From Beaufortia kweichowensis (taxonomy: Eukaryota > Chordata > Actinopteri > Cypriniformes > Gastromyzontidae): a DNA stretch of 64,000 nucleotides. The notes beneath the pieces are model-generated. The model saw only the letters and a program-made list of their open reading frames with translations, did no database searches and was not told where the DNA came from. Where the stretch lies: assembly GCA_019155185.1 (NCBI GenBank), contig CM032802.1:13683638-13747637 (forward strand), given 5' to 3'. This document shows positions 47,406-57,515 of this stretch, one piece after another; the first letter of the stretch is position 1, and every line of letters starts with the position of its first letter. The position numbers were made by a program, and so were the translations under genes.

Positions 47406-48868
47406 TAGGGAGAATCCGATGGACCATCTTAACGACGAAAAACTGTTGCGAGAATATCGGTTTGATCGTCGCGCTATCTATGAGATCACCGACAAACTGG
47501 AAGGCGACCTTGACCGTGTCACCTAGCGCAACCACTCGCTACCAGCGGTGTTACAGCTGCTTATAGCACTTTGCTTTTTTGCAACTGGGAGTTTCCAGTC
47601 TGTAGTGGGAGATGTTTTCCACATTCATAAATCTTCTGTGAGCAGGGTTATTCACCGGGTTGCAGGGGCCCTTTGCCGTCATTTAAGCCAAAACGTTACG
47701 TTTCCATCTCCTCACGAACAGGATGTCATTCAAACCTCTTTTTTTCGGAAAGTGGGGTTTCCTCGAATTTGTGGTGTAATTGACGGCACACATGTCAGAA
47801 TTCAGGCGCCCCACACGCATGAAGATCAATATGTGAACAGAAAAAATTACCATTCAATTAATGTGCAGTTGGTATGTGACCATCTGTCCAAAATTAGAAA
47901 TGTTGTTGCATTGTGGCCAGGGAGTACACATGACTCTAGGATTTTGGCAGAGAGCAAGATCGGGAGAGATTTTGAAGCTGGAATCCACAGTGGCCTCTTG
48001 CTCAGGGACAGTGGTTACCCCTGCCGACCATGGCTCATGACGCCTTTCATGAATCCCCTTAACGCTGCACAGGCATGTAATAATCTTAACAGTCAATTTA
48101 GATGTATAAGTCATTTAACTTAAACTACATACACGGATTAAAAAGTTTTAAATCCTGCATGCCTAGAATAGGAATACTGCTTAACTTAAAGTAATGTGAA
48201 TAACATGTTGCCTTATTGATGTTTCAGGAGTTCGCATTAACATGAAATCAATTGTTACTTGCAAAATCTAATGAGGGTGATTTTTTTTACACTCGTAGGA
48301 AAGATACAACAACGCTTTGACACACACAAGGTGTGTAATAGAAAGGACGATCGGACAGCTTAAACGCAGATTTCATTGTCTCCACGGCGAGCTGCGCGTT
48401 GAACCATCAAGGGCTTGCAAAATTATTGTTGCCTGTGTTGTTCTTTTTAACATGTCGAAGACCTATTCTGCCTTTGATGAAGAGGATGAGACCGAAGCAG
48501 AAGAGGTGCATGAAGCAATTCTGCAACAAGGTTTCCAGCAGGCTGGATTTGCTGTCAGAGATGCAATTGTAAATGCGTTCTTTAATTAGTAATAAGCCAA
48601 GTAGTGTAATATTACAATATTAAATTAGTAATTAGTAAAATGTATTATTAATAGTAGTAATAGTAGTAATGCTAATGAGTAATGCTAATGATACAATGTG
48701 TATATATATATATCAGTTAGAATAAAAAACAATGTTATTGCCAGGATTATTAATATTTAATATGAATGTAGCTATTGTTTTCATAATTGTTTGTATTTTG
48801 TGACTATATTTGCTCTTATAATAACATAATCAAATGCAACACTTTTACACTAGTGTCATAAAATGAAT

Positions 48869-49879
48869 TTATTCTTCCACTGGTGTGATTGTTATTTGTC
48901 CTTCGTTTTGTAGCTGTAGAAGTTTGTTGTTGAGAATGAAGTTGTAAAGATCTTGATTTTCCTTCTCCCTTTTAATTTTTTCGATCACTAACTGAAGTTT
49001 GGTCTTTTGTAGCTGTAGGACTTCCTTCTGCAGTTCCAGCACTTCTTCGCGTGTAGTGATGGAAGAGGGTCCTATTTGCGTTTTACTGCAATTCACAAGT
49101 ATTTTGAATATATATTTGAATATATATTACTGAGGCTGTTCAACGTCGAATTAACACGAGACTAAAATAATTTAAAAGAACCTCACTTGGCTGCTGCCTG
49201 GTTTGGCGTACTGCTGCTTGCACTCTGTTGGTGCTGAAGCTGCTTTTCCTGAGATTGCTGGGAAACTCTAATACATGAAACGAATATGAAAATATTATTT
49301 GCTGTCATATATTATGCCATGCCATGATGTTTAAAATTGTTTATTCTCATAGCAGTAATATAAGGTTGATTAAAATTTCTCTCACTCCGTGTTATGCTGT
49401 TCAGCTGGTTCAGCTTCACTCTCTAAACCTCCAGAGATGCCAGCCAGGACAGGTGAGTCCGCCCCAATGATGTCTTGGACCATTTTAGTGGAGTCTGACA
49501 ATTTAGGCGGCGGTGGTCCTCCACCTGTTTGAAACCATTATAGCACTTTGTGATATTGCAACAAAACGCACTCTATGGTGCGGTAAAATATGCTAATAAA
49601 TTGTGTTTTTTTACCAGTTTTGTTGGACTCTATTTCTTTTTTTGCCACCACAGAGATGTTTTCATATTTTTTCATTACTTCATTGACTGTTCTTTTTACT
49701 CCCAGATTCCGAGCGTTAATTTTTTCCATTATTTCCTCCCACTGTTTATGTTTTTTTGCAGCTGTCACAACGGGATTAAGCTTGCTTTTTAAAATTGCTT
49801 TTCTTCTTCCATATTCGTCAAGTATACACTTCTCCTCCTCTGTCCAATCTGGCTTTCTTTTTTTGTTTTCCTTATCCAT
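48869..49879 (-). CDS. Myb/SANT-like DNA-binding protein of the Harbinger element, four exons, apparently intact
   Basis: The minus-strand start is ATG at 49,879 (MDKENKKRKPDWTEEEKCIL); a longer in-frame start exists upstream, but this one begins just before the Myb domain as usual. Exon 1 (49,879-49,614) carries the trihelix (KQWEEIMEKINARNLGVKRT, VNEVMKKYENIS). Exon 2 (about 49,525-49,386) is Pro-rich then acidic (ADSPVLAGISGGLE), exon 3 is about 49,268-49,190 (Gln/Ser-rich), and exon 4 (about 49,095-48,869) is a leucine/lysine coiled coil (VLELQKEVLQLQKTKLQLVI) with a stop at 48,869. In Harbinger elements this protein binds the ends and carries the transposase to the nucleus. No disruption seen, although the partner transposase is broken. 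Confidence 0.75.
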
Positions 49880-50144
49880 GTTTTTATACGTTTTATTACT
49901 GTTATTTGTAAAGCTGCTAAGGGTTAATGTTTGAGTAGCGTTTCCATGGCAACGGTATAATTTCATCACGTCAAACCTGGGTCGATGTTGTAAAACACTT
50001 AACGTTTTCCCTTACCTAAGAGAACCGTTTAAGGGATTATATGCAACGCCCTTAAATTATTCTCTTAGGTAAGGGGAAATCACTCCTTAAGTGTCATACT
50101 TAAGGGGAAAAGTTAAGGTGCTTTATGCAACCGGGCACCGGTAC

Positions 50145-50580
50145 TAATAAAATTTCATATCGTACCCAACCAGTCGATTAAAAATATTGACGTCGACTAA
50201 TTATCAGCGACGATGCAGTCGATTGTATTGACCAATCGCGACAGGCCTAGTTTCAGGCTGTGTATTTTGTTGTCTGACGAAGTCGACATTTTTAATAGTA
50301 AACAAGCCAATTTCTGTGCTTTTCATTTACTGGGTGTGACAACTTCCTTGAATGTGAGCAGAAGCATCTCTCCCACCTCCCCCTGGGCTGCTGCATGCAG
50401 GGGTGAAGCACTAGATCTGAGTGCAAAGCAGGAAAGAGCCAGAATGGAGGAAAACACAGCCAGCTTGTATGCAATAGTAACAGAGTTTTTTGTTGATGTA
50501 AACTTTCATATGTGCTTCACTGAGGTCCAATACCATACTAAAAGCCCCTGAAATGAGCATAGTAGGGCCTCTTTAAGTTA
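50145..50580. other. Non-coding intron sequence with a possible hAT end
   Basis: The complement of 50,180-50,250 reads TAGGCCTGTCGCGATTGG, then TCGACTGCATCGTCGC, which looks like a fish hAT-type MITE end. Its partner end was not found; the Harbinger may have inserted inside it. The rest to 50,580 shows no gene. Confidence 0.35.
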
Positions 50581-51219
50581 TACTAGATGTATCCCATATT
50601 TAACATACCTTTCTCCAAACCTCTCAATCAAGAAAGACACCAGAATTTGGATCAGAGTGATCCTTTGTTTTCTATTGATGACTCCAGTGTCTTGAAGGTT
50701 CTTCATTATTTCTGTGCCACTGGACACTGCAGAAAGAACCCTTTCGGATATCCTAAAATAAATGACAAGAATAGTTGTTGAGAATTCATTGCAATTTACC
50801 AATTTAACCCTGGCATACCAATTTTGGACAAACTCACAAATATAAACGTGAATATTTGATATACTGACTTGAAGTTTCATAGTCAAATATTAGCAAAAGG
50901 AAAAGGGGAACAAGTACTAAAAAGACTTGTAATGAATGTATTAATAATGTATTAGTACTTCATTCCATCCATCAACTTCAACTTGATCTGTAGTAAGGGC
51001 ACATATTTTCCTTTCCCCAGAACAATTAGCTACTGTGAGTGCCAATGTGTAAACAGAGGGAAAAAAAACACTTACAAGTGGTGGAACTGCTTCTAACACC
51101 AACACCTGATTTGCCTCTGATTCTTCCAGGGGGCATATGGGGTCAGCATCATGGCTTCTGGATTCATTAGAAGTCGAAGGTTGAGGTGATGCAGCAGCTG
51201 GCGGAGCATTAGAACCCTT

Positions 51220-51622
51220 CTGAAGAAAAGAAAATGTATAAATAATATTTTGAGCTTAAGATTCAGTGGGTTTGGCTACCTATGTACAGGCACAAAGTAA
51301 AAAAAATATTACTTTGTCAGCAGTTGACTCTTGTCTTAAGTGATCAGTGCATCATAGATCAAGGTGAGTGTCATAGGGTTGTGTGTTTAGTTATAAAAAA
51401 ATAAAAAAAACACTTTTACTTACAGTCCAAGTTATCCAATCTCAGTAGTCCAAGTAGTGTCCACTCCAAATATTTATGGCATTCATTGAGTGATTGGGGT
51501 GATACTGATCCTCTTCCACTGAGGCAGAATTACTTAAGACTAACTTAATTTGGTCGGTGTGTTCTCATGTCAACAAAGCAGTGTAAATAGTGGCAGTGGC
51601 TGTTCACGTGCTTAACTGCAGT
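51220..51622. other. Spacer between gene B and gene C
   Basis: About 400 bp of AT-rich sequence without a coding signal, between the first recognisable gene B exon and the stop codon of gene C on the same strand. Confidence 0.4.
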
Positions 51623-53921
51623 CTAAAACAGTCTGTAGCGCAGAGAGATGTAAGAAGTGTCATCATGTTCTCTGTATAACTTGACTGCATGTAATGGGTG
51701 ATGATCAAGTAGCTCTTCCACATCAATAGCTAACAAATTCTTAGTGGGGGTCACACTGTACGCAAAAAGATGTTTTTCAAACCCCAGTGTTTCCCACTTC
51801 TGCACAACAAGCTTTATTCTCAACCTGCCCATTTGCTCCAGAACCAAAATGGTTTTTATAAGCCCAAACTGAGGGTCCCCATCTTTGTCATAGGACATAA
51901 ACACCATTATGCCTGATCTGTAAGTGGTACCCTTAACCGTGACTTTGGCTGGTACATACAGCTCTGTGAAAAGTGGGAGCCCTATCAGACCACTTTGGAT
52001 GTCTTTATAGCCTTCGAGGTTGGCTAGAAATGTTGTGTATCCTGGACCAATTTCTGTGTTGTGACTTAACAAAGACCCACACATGAAACTGTAGCACTGC
52101 ATCATCTGGTGTCTATATGCCATTGTTTTACAGATGTTTCAGAAGTTGCAGGTGACATGACTGACACGTTTGAAGAACCCATGCTTGCCTTCAAAACGCA
52201 TTGACCACAGGTGTATCAAGGGCCCGAGTTTTTGAAACACTGTTGGATAATGGAGCATGAAATTATGTTTTGGCCGCAGATGTAAATGAGGATAGAGCTC
52301 CAAGAAAAGAGAGTGGTGGTCTTCAATGATTTTGCTCAGGTAGCGTGTTGCTGCAAGAGTAACAGATGGTGAGAAGATGATCTCCATTGACATGAGTAAA
52401 AGTAGGAGAAGCTCCCATTCCTTGCTATCAGTGGGGATCAGGTCACCTATCATTAAAGGCAGTAAATGAAGTAGGCACCACATCTGAGCTGCAGACTGTC
52501 GCAGAGGGCTGTCAATATTCTTGAGGTCACTCTTGCTTATTAACGATGGCTTGTTTCCCACATCAGAAAAGCCATAATCAAAGCTTGTAATGCGGTAGTT
52601 AAGCTTATCTAGTGACATGTGCTTTTGCTCAATTAATGATTTTAACATAAGCTTGACTTCGTATACCCCTACCCCTTCCAGAATGTCATGCATTACATCC
52701 ACAGCTACATTGTCTGTCACGTGGTAGAAAGACAGACTGTTTAGGACACTGTCTCTTTTAAGGCCTGTCTTAGAGGGGTTGTCTGTCTCCAAATCTGCCC
52801 TGTGAGTATTGGCATCACGCAAAAGGGAAGATCTTCCTGTGTCTGTGCTCTCAAGACATATCTGTGTACTCTACACAGCCGACACACATGATTTCCACTG
52901 AAACTCTCACTATACCCAAGAATAGCATTTAAACCCAAATTGTCCCCGACTACCTGGACAACTGTGAATTTCACTACTCCTTGAAAGTCACGGGTGATAA
53001 CAGTGATGCCATCATTCTCAAGACACTTTAATTCATCCATGATTGGATGCAACACTGCATCAATGCCGTAGGTCTTTGCGTCGTCGGATTTATAAACTGC
53101 TAGCAGGAAGTGTGACTGTAAATTGGACAGGAGATCTGGTGGCAAACTCTTCAGGATGAAATATATAAATCCTAACTTGTGAACTACAGTCTTGGACCCA
53201 AGAGGATTAATGGCTTCACAATCATCATTGTACAACAACAATGGCACAGACACCTCTTTCGAAAAGAGTGGATCAAACACATCCTGAAGAAAATCCCTCT
53301 TTTTCCTTTGCCATTCCATCATTGCCTGTAAAATGCCAGGAAGTTCCAGAATCTTGACTAGAAGAGGCTTGAGCGGAAAACGCTGATAGGTATCAGCCAC
53401 AGCTACTTGTCGGACACTGCCAGTGACTGAATCCCTCTGCTGAACATATGAGACGCTTGGTAAGACCTCCTCAACTGGCTGAATGAAGTTTCCAGAGTTT
53501 GTGAAATACTTTATCTGTTTGTAGTCTGTCTCCATTCCTTTGAAAGGCTCGGCTGCTTCTGAAAACTCCTGCCGGAGCTCTTCTACCTGTGGGCTCTGAT
53601 CATGACCTAACTGACTAAACAGTGACATTGTCTTGGGTTTTAGTCTGTTCACAATGTCACCAATTAAACTTGAGTTGTGTTTAACCACATAGTTTATGTT
53701 AGTAAATGTCTGGGAAGACCTGGATCTTAGATGAGCTAGAAAAAGGGCTACTCTGTCTGTAATTCCCTCTTGCTCCAATTCATCCCAAACATCGTCTAAC
53801 TGCTCTGCTTGTACACTTTTAACTTGTTCTTGATTATCATCTTCATCATCTTTAAAAACATTAGCAGGCTGATGCAATACATTGGCAGGCTGGGCCAGAG
53901 CCTGGTTAAATTCATGTTCCC
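51623..53921 (-). pseudogene. Gene C: EnSpm/CACTA (Tnp2-like) transposase core, broken by one frameshift and one stop
   Basis: Reading minus, 53,877-52,741 carries an N-terminal domain, then LPLLLYNDDCEAINPLGSK, QVVGDNLGLNAILG and a zinc-type CRLCRVHR. A one-base shift near 52,820 leads to 52,822-52,139 with VDVMHDILEGVGVYEVKLML, LRQSAAQMWCLLHLLPLMIG and MRFEGKHGFFKRV. TGA at 52,139-52,141 replaces the Arg usually found, and the same frame continues (MAYRHQMMQCYSF) to 51,623. The three acidic sites (GDN, MHD, FEGKH) are candidate catalytic residues. The block order matches a transposase family widespread in fish and cnidarians and usually filed under EnSpm; I assign it from memory. Its 5-prime end is cut by a CACTGAAAAA element at 53,924. 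Confidence 0.65.
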
Positions 53922-53923
53922 TA

Positions 53924-54422
53924 CACTGAAAAAAATGTTATGTTGAATTTACTTAATTTTATTACGTCAAGGGGTTGCACGAAATAAATTTATCTAAATC
54001 CAGATATATTTTTTAAGTTGAGTGAACTTATAAAATATAAGTTGAGTTTACTTATATTTTATAAATTGGTTGTACTTATATTTTATACATTGAGTTTATT
54101 AATCTCTTTCAGTAATTTCAGATTAATTATATTCATAATTTTAGCTAAACTATTTTGAGTAGAATTTACTCAAATTAATTGTGCAACCAGATCAATTTAA
54201 TCGTTTAATTTCTACATATTAAAATTAATTTTAATCCAATATTTTTTTTAATCTATTGTATCTTTCATTAATATTCAGACAAATAAAGCAAACCCAATAT
54301 TTTCAACTCTAACTTTATTTTTCTGATCCAAGAGATATTTTTGCTCTCTCAAACAAGAATGCCAGTAATGTAACTCAATAGTCACCATTTCTCAAATTGC
54401 TTTCTTATAACAAAATGCACAA
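53924..54422. mobile_element. EnSpm-type non-autonomous element end (left end only)
   Basis: After TA (53,922-53,923) the sequence starts CACTGAAAAAAATGTTATG and continues as AT-rich DNA with repeated AAGTTGAGT/TTTACTTA-type motifs. This is a common class of fish CACTG...-ended repeats. I could not find its right end. The young LTR element at 54,428 may have landed inside it. It truncates the gene C frame. Confidence 0.5.
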
Positions 54423-54427
54423 GTATC

Positions 54428-54810
54428 TGTTACGGGTGCTGGGTAGAAGAGACCAGGACTACAGAGAATACTTTTTCCAAGACAGGCTTTTACTTGGTTT
54501 TCTTTCAAACAAAGAGAGTTATCTGACAAATCAGGTAATACAGATTTCCAACGAGCAACGAACCCACGCAACCACAAAACAACAACATGAAACAACAACG
54601 ACCGACAGAGAATGAAACAAAAGGCAGACTTTAAATAACACAACCAATGAACACTAAATAATATGAAACAGGTGCAGGTGATAATAAACTAACAAGTGCA
54701 AACGAGATTACAAATGGTGAACAGGTGGTGAGGTGCAATGCATGGTGGGGAATGGAGTCCGGATGGAGGTGCAGGGTGGAAAACAAAGTCCAGACGGGCA
54801 GAATCAGACA
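54428..54810 (-). repeat. 3-prime LTR of the Gypsy-like element
   Basis: Minus-strand start TGTCTGATTCTGCCC (the upstream LTR has TGTCACGATTCTGCCC, one of few differences) and end CACCCGTAACA. TATTTAAAG lies near 54,629-54,637. It is preceded on the minus strand by the polypurine tract. Confidence 0.92.
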
Positions 54811-54889
54811 GTTCCCCCTCCCCGGTGGCTGGCCCTCGCTACCGGAAGATCCACGGAAGAGGGAGAGGGAGGCGGGGTGGGTGCTCGGG

Positions 54890-55070
54890 GTCAGGAGGCT
54901 CAGGATCAGGAGGCTCGGGGTCAGGGTCAGGAGGCTCGGGGTCAGGATCAGGAGGCTCGGGGTCAGGGTCAGGAGGCTCGGGGTCAGGATCAGGAGGCTC
55001 GGGGTCAGGGTCTGGAGGCTCGGGGTCAGGGTCTGGAGGCTCGGGGTCAGGATCAGGCTCTGGCGCCGCT
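54890..55070 (-). repeat. Minisatellite, ~30-bp unit (EPPDPDPEPPDP)
   Basis: GGCTCGGGGTCAGGATCAGG-like units repeat about six times. On the minus strand they encode alternating PDPEPPDPDP, inside an open frame of 88 codons (55,105-54,839) that ends close to the 3-prime LTR. Confidence 0.85.
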
Positions 55071-55239
55071 TGTGGCGGCTGTGACCCGCCTAGGGCTGAC
55101 TGCATGTGGCGGCTGGGACTCTGACTGCAGGCTGTGGCGGCTGTGACTCTGCAGGCGGCAGCGAAGACTGGCAGGCGGCGGCCGCTGCAAGCTGTGGCGG
55201 CTGGCGACCTACTGGCGCAGCAGGGGACCTGCCCGGGAA

Positions 55240-55560
55240 CAGGGGACTCAGGCGCCTGGAACAGGGACTCAGAAGCGCCGGGAACAGGGGACTCAGAAGC
55301 GCCGGGACAGGGGACTCAGAAGCGCCGGGAACAGGGGACTCAGAAGCGCCGGGAACAGGGGACTCAGAAGCGCCGGGAACAGGGGACTCAGAAGCGCCGC
55401 GAACAGGGGACTCAGAAGCGCCGCGAACAGGGGACTCAGAAGCGCCGCGAACAGGGGACTCAGAAGCCGGAACAGGGGACTCAGAAGTTGCCTGGGAACA
55501 GGGGACTCAGAAGCCTGGAACAGGGGACTCAGAAGCGCCGGGAACAGGGGACTCAGAAAC
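55240..55560 (-). repeat. Minisatellite, 24-bp unit (ASESPVPG)
   Basis: About thirteen units of GGGGACTCAGAAGCGCCGGGAACA or close variants. Minus-strand translation is ASESPV(P/R)G. Some units lack 1-5 bases (for example near 55,305, 55,465 and 55,515), which shifts the frame. Confidence 0.88.
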
Positions 55561-55564
55561 TGGG

Positions 55565-55840
55565 GCCTTAGAGGAGACAGGAACTGGGGACCTAGAGGAG
55601 ACAGGGACTGGGGACCTAGAGGAGACAGGGACTGGGGACCTAGAGGAGACAGGGACTGGGGACCTAGAGGAGACAGGGACTGGGGACCTAGAGGAGACAG
55701 GGACTGGGGACCTAGAGGAGACAGGGACTGGGGACCTAGAGGAGACAGGGACTGGGGACCTAGAGGAGACAGGGACTGGGGACCTAGAGGAGACAGGTAC
55801 TGGGGTCCAAGAGGAGACAGGGACTGGGGACGCACTAGAG
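55565..55840 (-). repeat. Minisatellite, 24-bp unit (SSRSPVPV)
   Basis: About eleven units of the type GGGGACCTAGAGGAGACAGG-GACT, almost identical. Minus-strand translation is SSRSPVPV throughout an open frame (56,199-55,507). It shares the SPVP core with the adjacent ASESPVPG array. Confidence 0.9.
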
Positions 55841-56930
55841 CTGGCTAGATGACCTTCTTGGGGAGGTAGGCCCTGGGACAGGGATTCTGCAACTAGGCTA
55901 CAAGCAGCTGTAGGCAAGGAAACAAGAGTAGAGCAACCAGGGGTAACCGGACTTGAGAAACTAGGAGACTGTAGGGATACATCACCAAAAGTTCTACTAC
56001 CTCCCTGTGTAGAAACCAACTGACACAAGCTCCCTGTCACTGGTGGCCTAGAACTGCCCAAAATTGCTACATGCTGGCTTTGGATCGCTAAACTGCTAAC
56101 GCTCTGGCTGGTGAGCCTTCCCGCTGAAGACAAAAGCTCTGCATGTATAATGAGACTTGCTGGTAGGCTGACTGGAAATACTAAATTGCTGTGTGACAAC
56201 AGCCTGAGGTGAAAGTTTACTAGAACTCAACTGAGAATGGGGCAAATAAACACTACATACACTACCCTCTCCCTGAGAGGACATAAACGGAGCTGATGTA
56301 CTCCTCTGAGGCCCAATCAGTGAAGCTGGAGAGTGCTGACTAAATAAACTTGAATTACTTGTGGACTGACTAGAATCTAGCCGTGAGGAACTAAACTTAG
56401 AAAGAGATCCAGAAGGAAACTGGCTACGGGTACCTTGAGGCGGACAAGACCACTGAAAATACTACATCCTCCCTGGTTAGATGCAAACTGACTGGAAGAT
56501 CCCATTTGGGGTGACGAGCAACGAGAGCCACTGGTCTATATAAACCCTGATAGTTTCTAGATTGGGTAAGCACATCTTGTGGTGAAGTTACTGCAATATT
56601 TACATACCTTGTAACCGCAACTTGAGCAAAGGTACCTCGAGACTTGGGACGAGAGACTCCTATAACTACTTCCTGTCTGCACCGGAAATAACTAGAAGTT
56701 GTAAACCTTGCCCTTGACTGACTTGGAGGGATGAATGGAGACACACTAGTGTCACTTGAGGGCTGACTAAACCCTTCCACAGGTGAAGAACTAAGCGTAC
56801 TAGGGGTCATTGAACTACGTGTATACATGGTAGGGATCTCCTGAGATGACCTGGGGAAGTAACTGGAAGGGGCGACCACATGAGCAGGGGCTAGGTCTGG
56901 ACACTCCAGAGCGGGAGTCTGGGGATTCTA
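55841..56930 (-). other. Non-repetitive Ser/Pro/Leu-rich spacer of the LTR element
   Basis: Open minus-strand frames (56,199-55,841 part; 56,879-56,424) read Ser/Thr/Pro-rich protein, for example SQEIPTMYTRSSMTPSTLSS. No enzyme motif is visible. Composition continues that of the flanking repeats. Confidence 0.5.
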
Positions 56931-57240
56931 GGACAGAATCTGGGAACTCTGGGGATTCTAGGAAGCCAGTCTGGGAACTTCTAAGACAGAGACGGGAACT
57001 CTGGAAATTCTAGGGCATAGTCTGGGAACTCTAGAGATTCTAAGGCATAATCTGGGAACTCGGGGTATTCTAGGGCATAGTCTGAGAACTCGGGAAATCT
57101 AGGGCGGAGTCTGGGAACTCCGGGGTGGAGTCTGGGAACTCCGGGGTGGAGTCTGGGAACTCCGGGTGGGAGTCTGAACTCCGGAGTCTCTCCGGGTGGA
57201 GTCTGGGAACTCCGGGTGGAGTCTGGGAACTCGGGCGCCC
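56930..57240 (-). repeat. Minisatellite, ~21-27-bp unit (EFPDSTP/EFPDYAL)
   Basis: Units of TCTGGGAACTC(CG)GGGTGGAG or TCTAGGGCATAG repeat about ten times; the minus strand gives EFPDSTPEFPDST and EFPDYALE. Confidence 0.8.
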
Positions 57241-57515
57241 TCTTGGCCGGAACATAGGACTCTGGATCGACCCTCTTGGCCGGACAGGACTCTCGAAACG
57301 GCCCTCTTGGCCGCCGACAGGACTCTCGAAACGCCCCTCTTGGCCGGGACAGGACTCGAAAACGCCCCTCTTGGCGGGACAGGACTCTCGAAACGGCCCT
57401 CTTGGCGGGACAGGACTCTCGAAACGGCCCTCTTGGCCGGGACAGGACTCGAAACGGCCCTCTTGGCCGGACAGGACTCTCGAAACGGCCCTCTTGGCCG
57501 GACAGGACACGGGGA
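57240..57515 (-). repeat. Minisatellite, ~30-33-bp unit (GRFESPVRPRG)
   Basis: About nine units of GGCCCTCTTGGCCGGACAGG-ACTCTCGAAAC with frequent small indels; the minus strand gives EGRFESPVRPRGPF-like peptides. Confidence 0.85.

Larger units (their letters stand above)
45598..48589 (+). pseudogene. Harbinger (HARBI1-like) DDE transposase, interrupted
   Basis: Exon 1 starts at ATG 45,598 (MAEFLDPFEDIDVPRQIF), is broken at 45,658 by a nested element and resumes at 47,408 (ENPMDHLNDEKLL). A stop (TAG at 47,524) interrupts it before the main frame (47,548-48,063). There GVIDGTHVRI gives the first catalytic Asp and LLRDSGYPCRPWL the second. After an intron ending at a TCGTAG acceptor (48,299), VIERTIGQLKRRF gives the Glu. 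The DDE_Tnp_4 triad is therefore all present. An N-terminal helix-turn-helix is suggested by HKSSVSRVIHRV. The stop and the insertion make it inactive, though the core is well preserved. Confidence 0.87.
45312..50144. mobile_element. Autonomous-type PIF/Harbinger transposon, two genes, with nested insertions
   Basis: Terminal inverted repeats read GTACCGTGCCCGGTTGCATA on the left (45,312) and the complement on the right (to 50,144), with one extra G in the right copy, continuing into AAGCACCTTAA on both. TAA-type flanks (TAA A on the left, TAA on the right) fit a Harbinger 3-bp target duplicate with one base changed. Both end regions carry many CCTTAAGT-like subterminal repeats. Inside are a plus-strand DDE transposase gene and a minus-strand Myb-like gene, converging. 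It lies in a gene B intron; 1.75 kb of later insertions sit in its first exon. Confidence 0.88.
42485..51219 (-). pseudogene. Gene B: fish-expanded SAMD3-like/YP-EFLQ family gene, seven-exon remnant
   Basis: On the minus strand the exons are 51,219-51,076 (Ser/Pro-rich), 50,752-50,609 (ISERVLSAVSSGTEIMKNLQ, NRKQRITLIQILVSFLIERF), 44,870-44,786 (PSTNIKQALALSLVQTFPTM), 44,483-~44,290 (GGVFHYPATGFLEERLWNVR), 43,918-43,788, ~43,688-43,540, 43,367-~43,247 and 42,800-42,485 (FVIFAGQALPQSTLLGAVDV, NYPKQCAPTWEFLQQVV). Most have good AG/GT borders and matching phase. The exon at 43,688 has an in-frame TGA (43,625-43,627) where a Trp is expected, so it is a pseudogene. Function in the family is unknown. 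A 4.8-kb Harbinger transposon lies in the intron between 44,870 and 50,609. Confidence 0.6.

Noticed and set aside
54725..55852. Long plus-strand frames (up to 248 codons) rich in GTGDSEAP, EETGTGDL and GSGSGG
   Set aside because: They lie antisense to the LTR element, whose orientation is fixed by the polypurine tract. Repeats with 24-bp periods stay open in several frames by composition.
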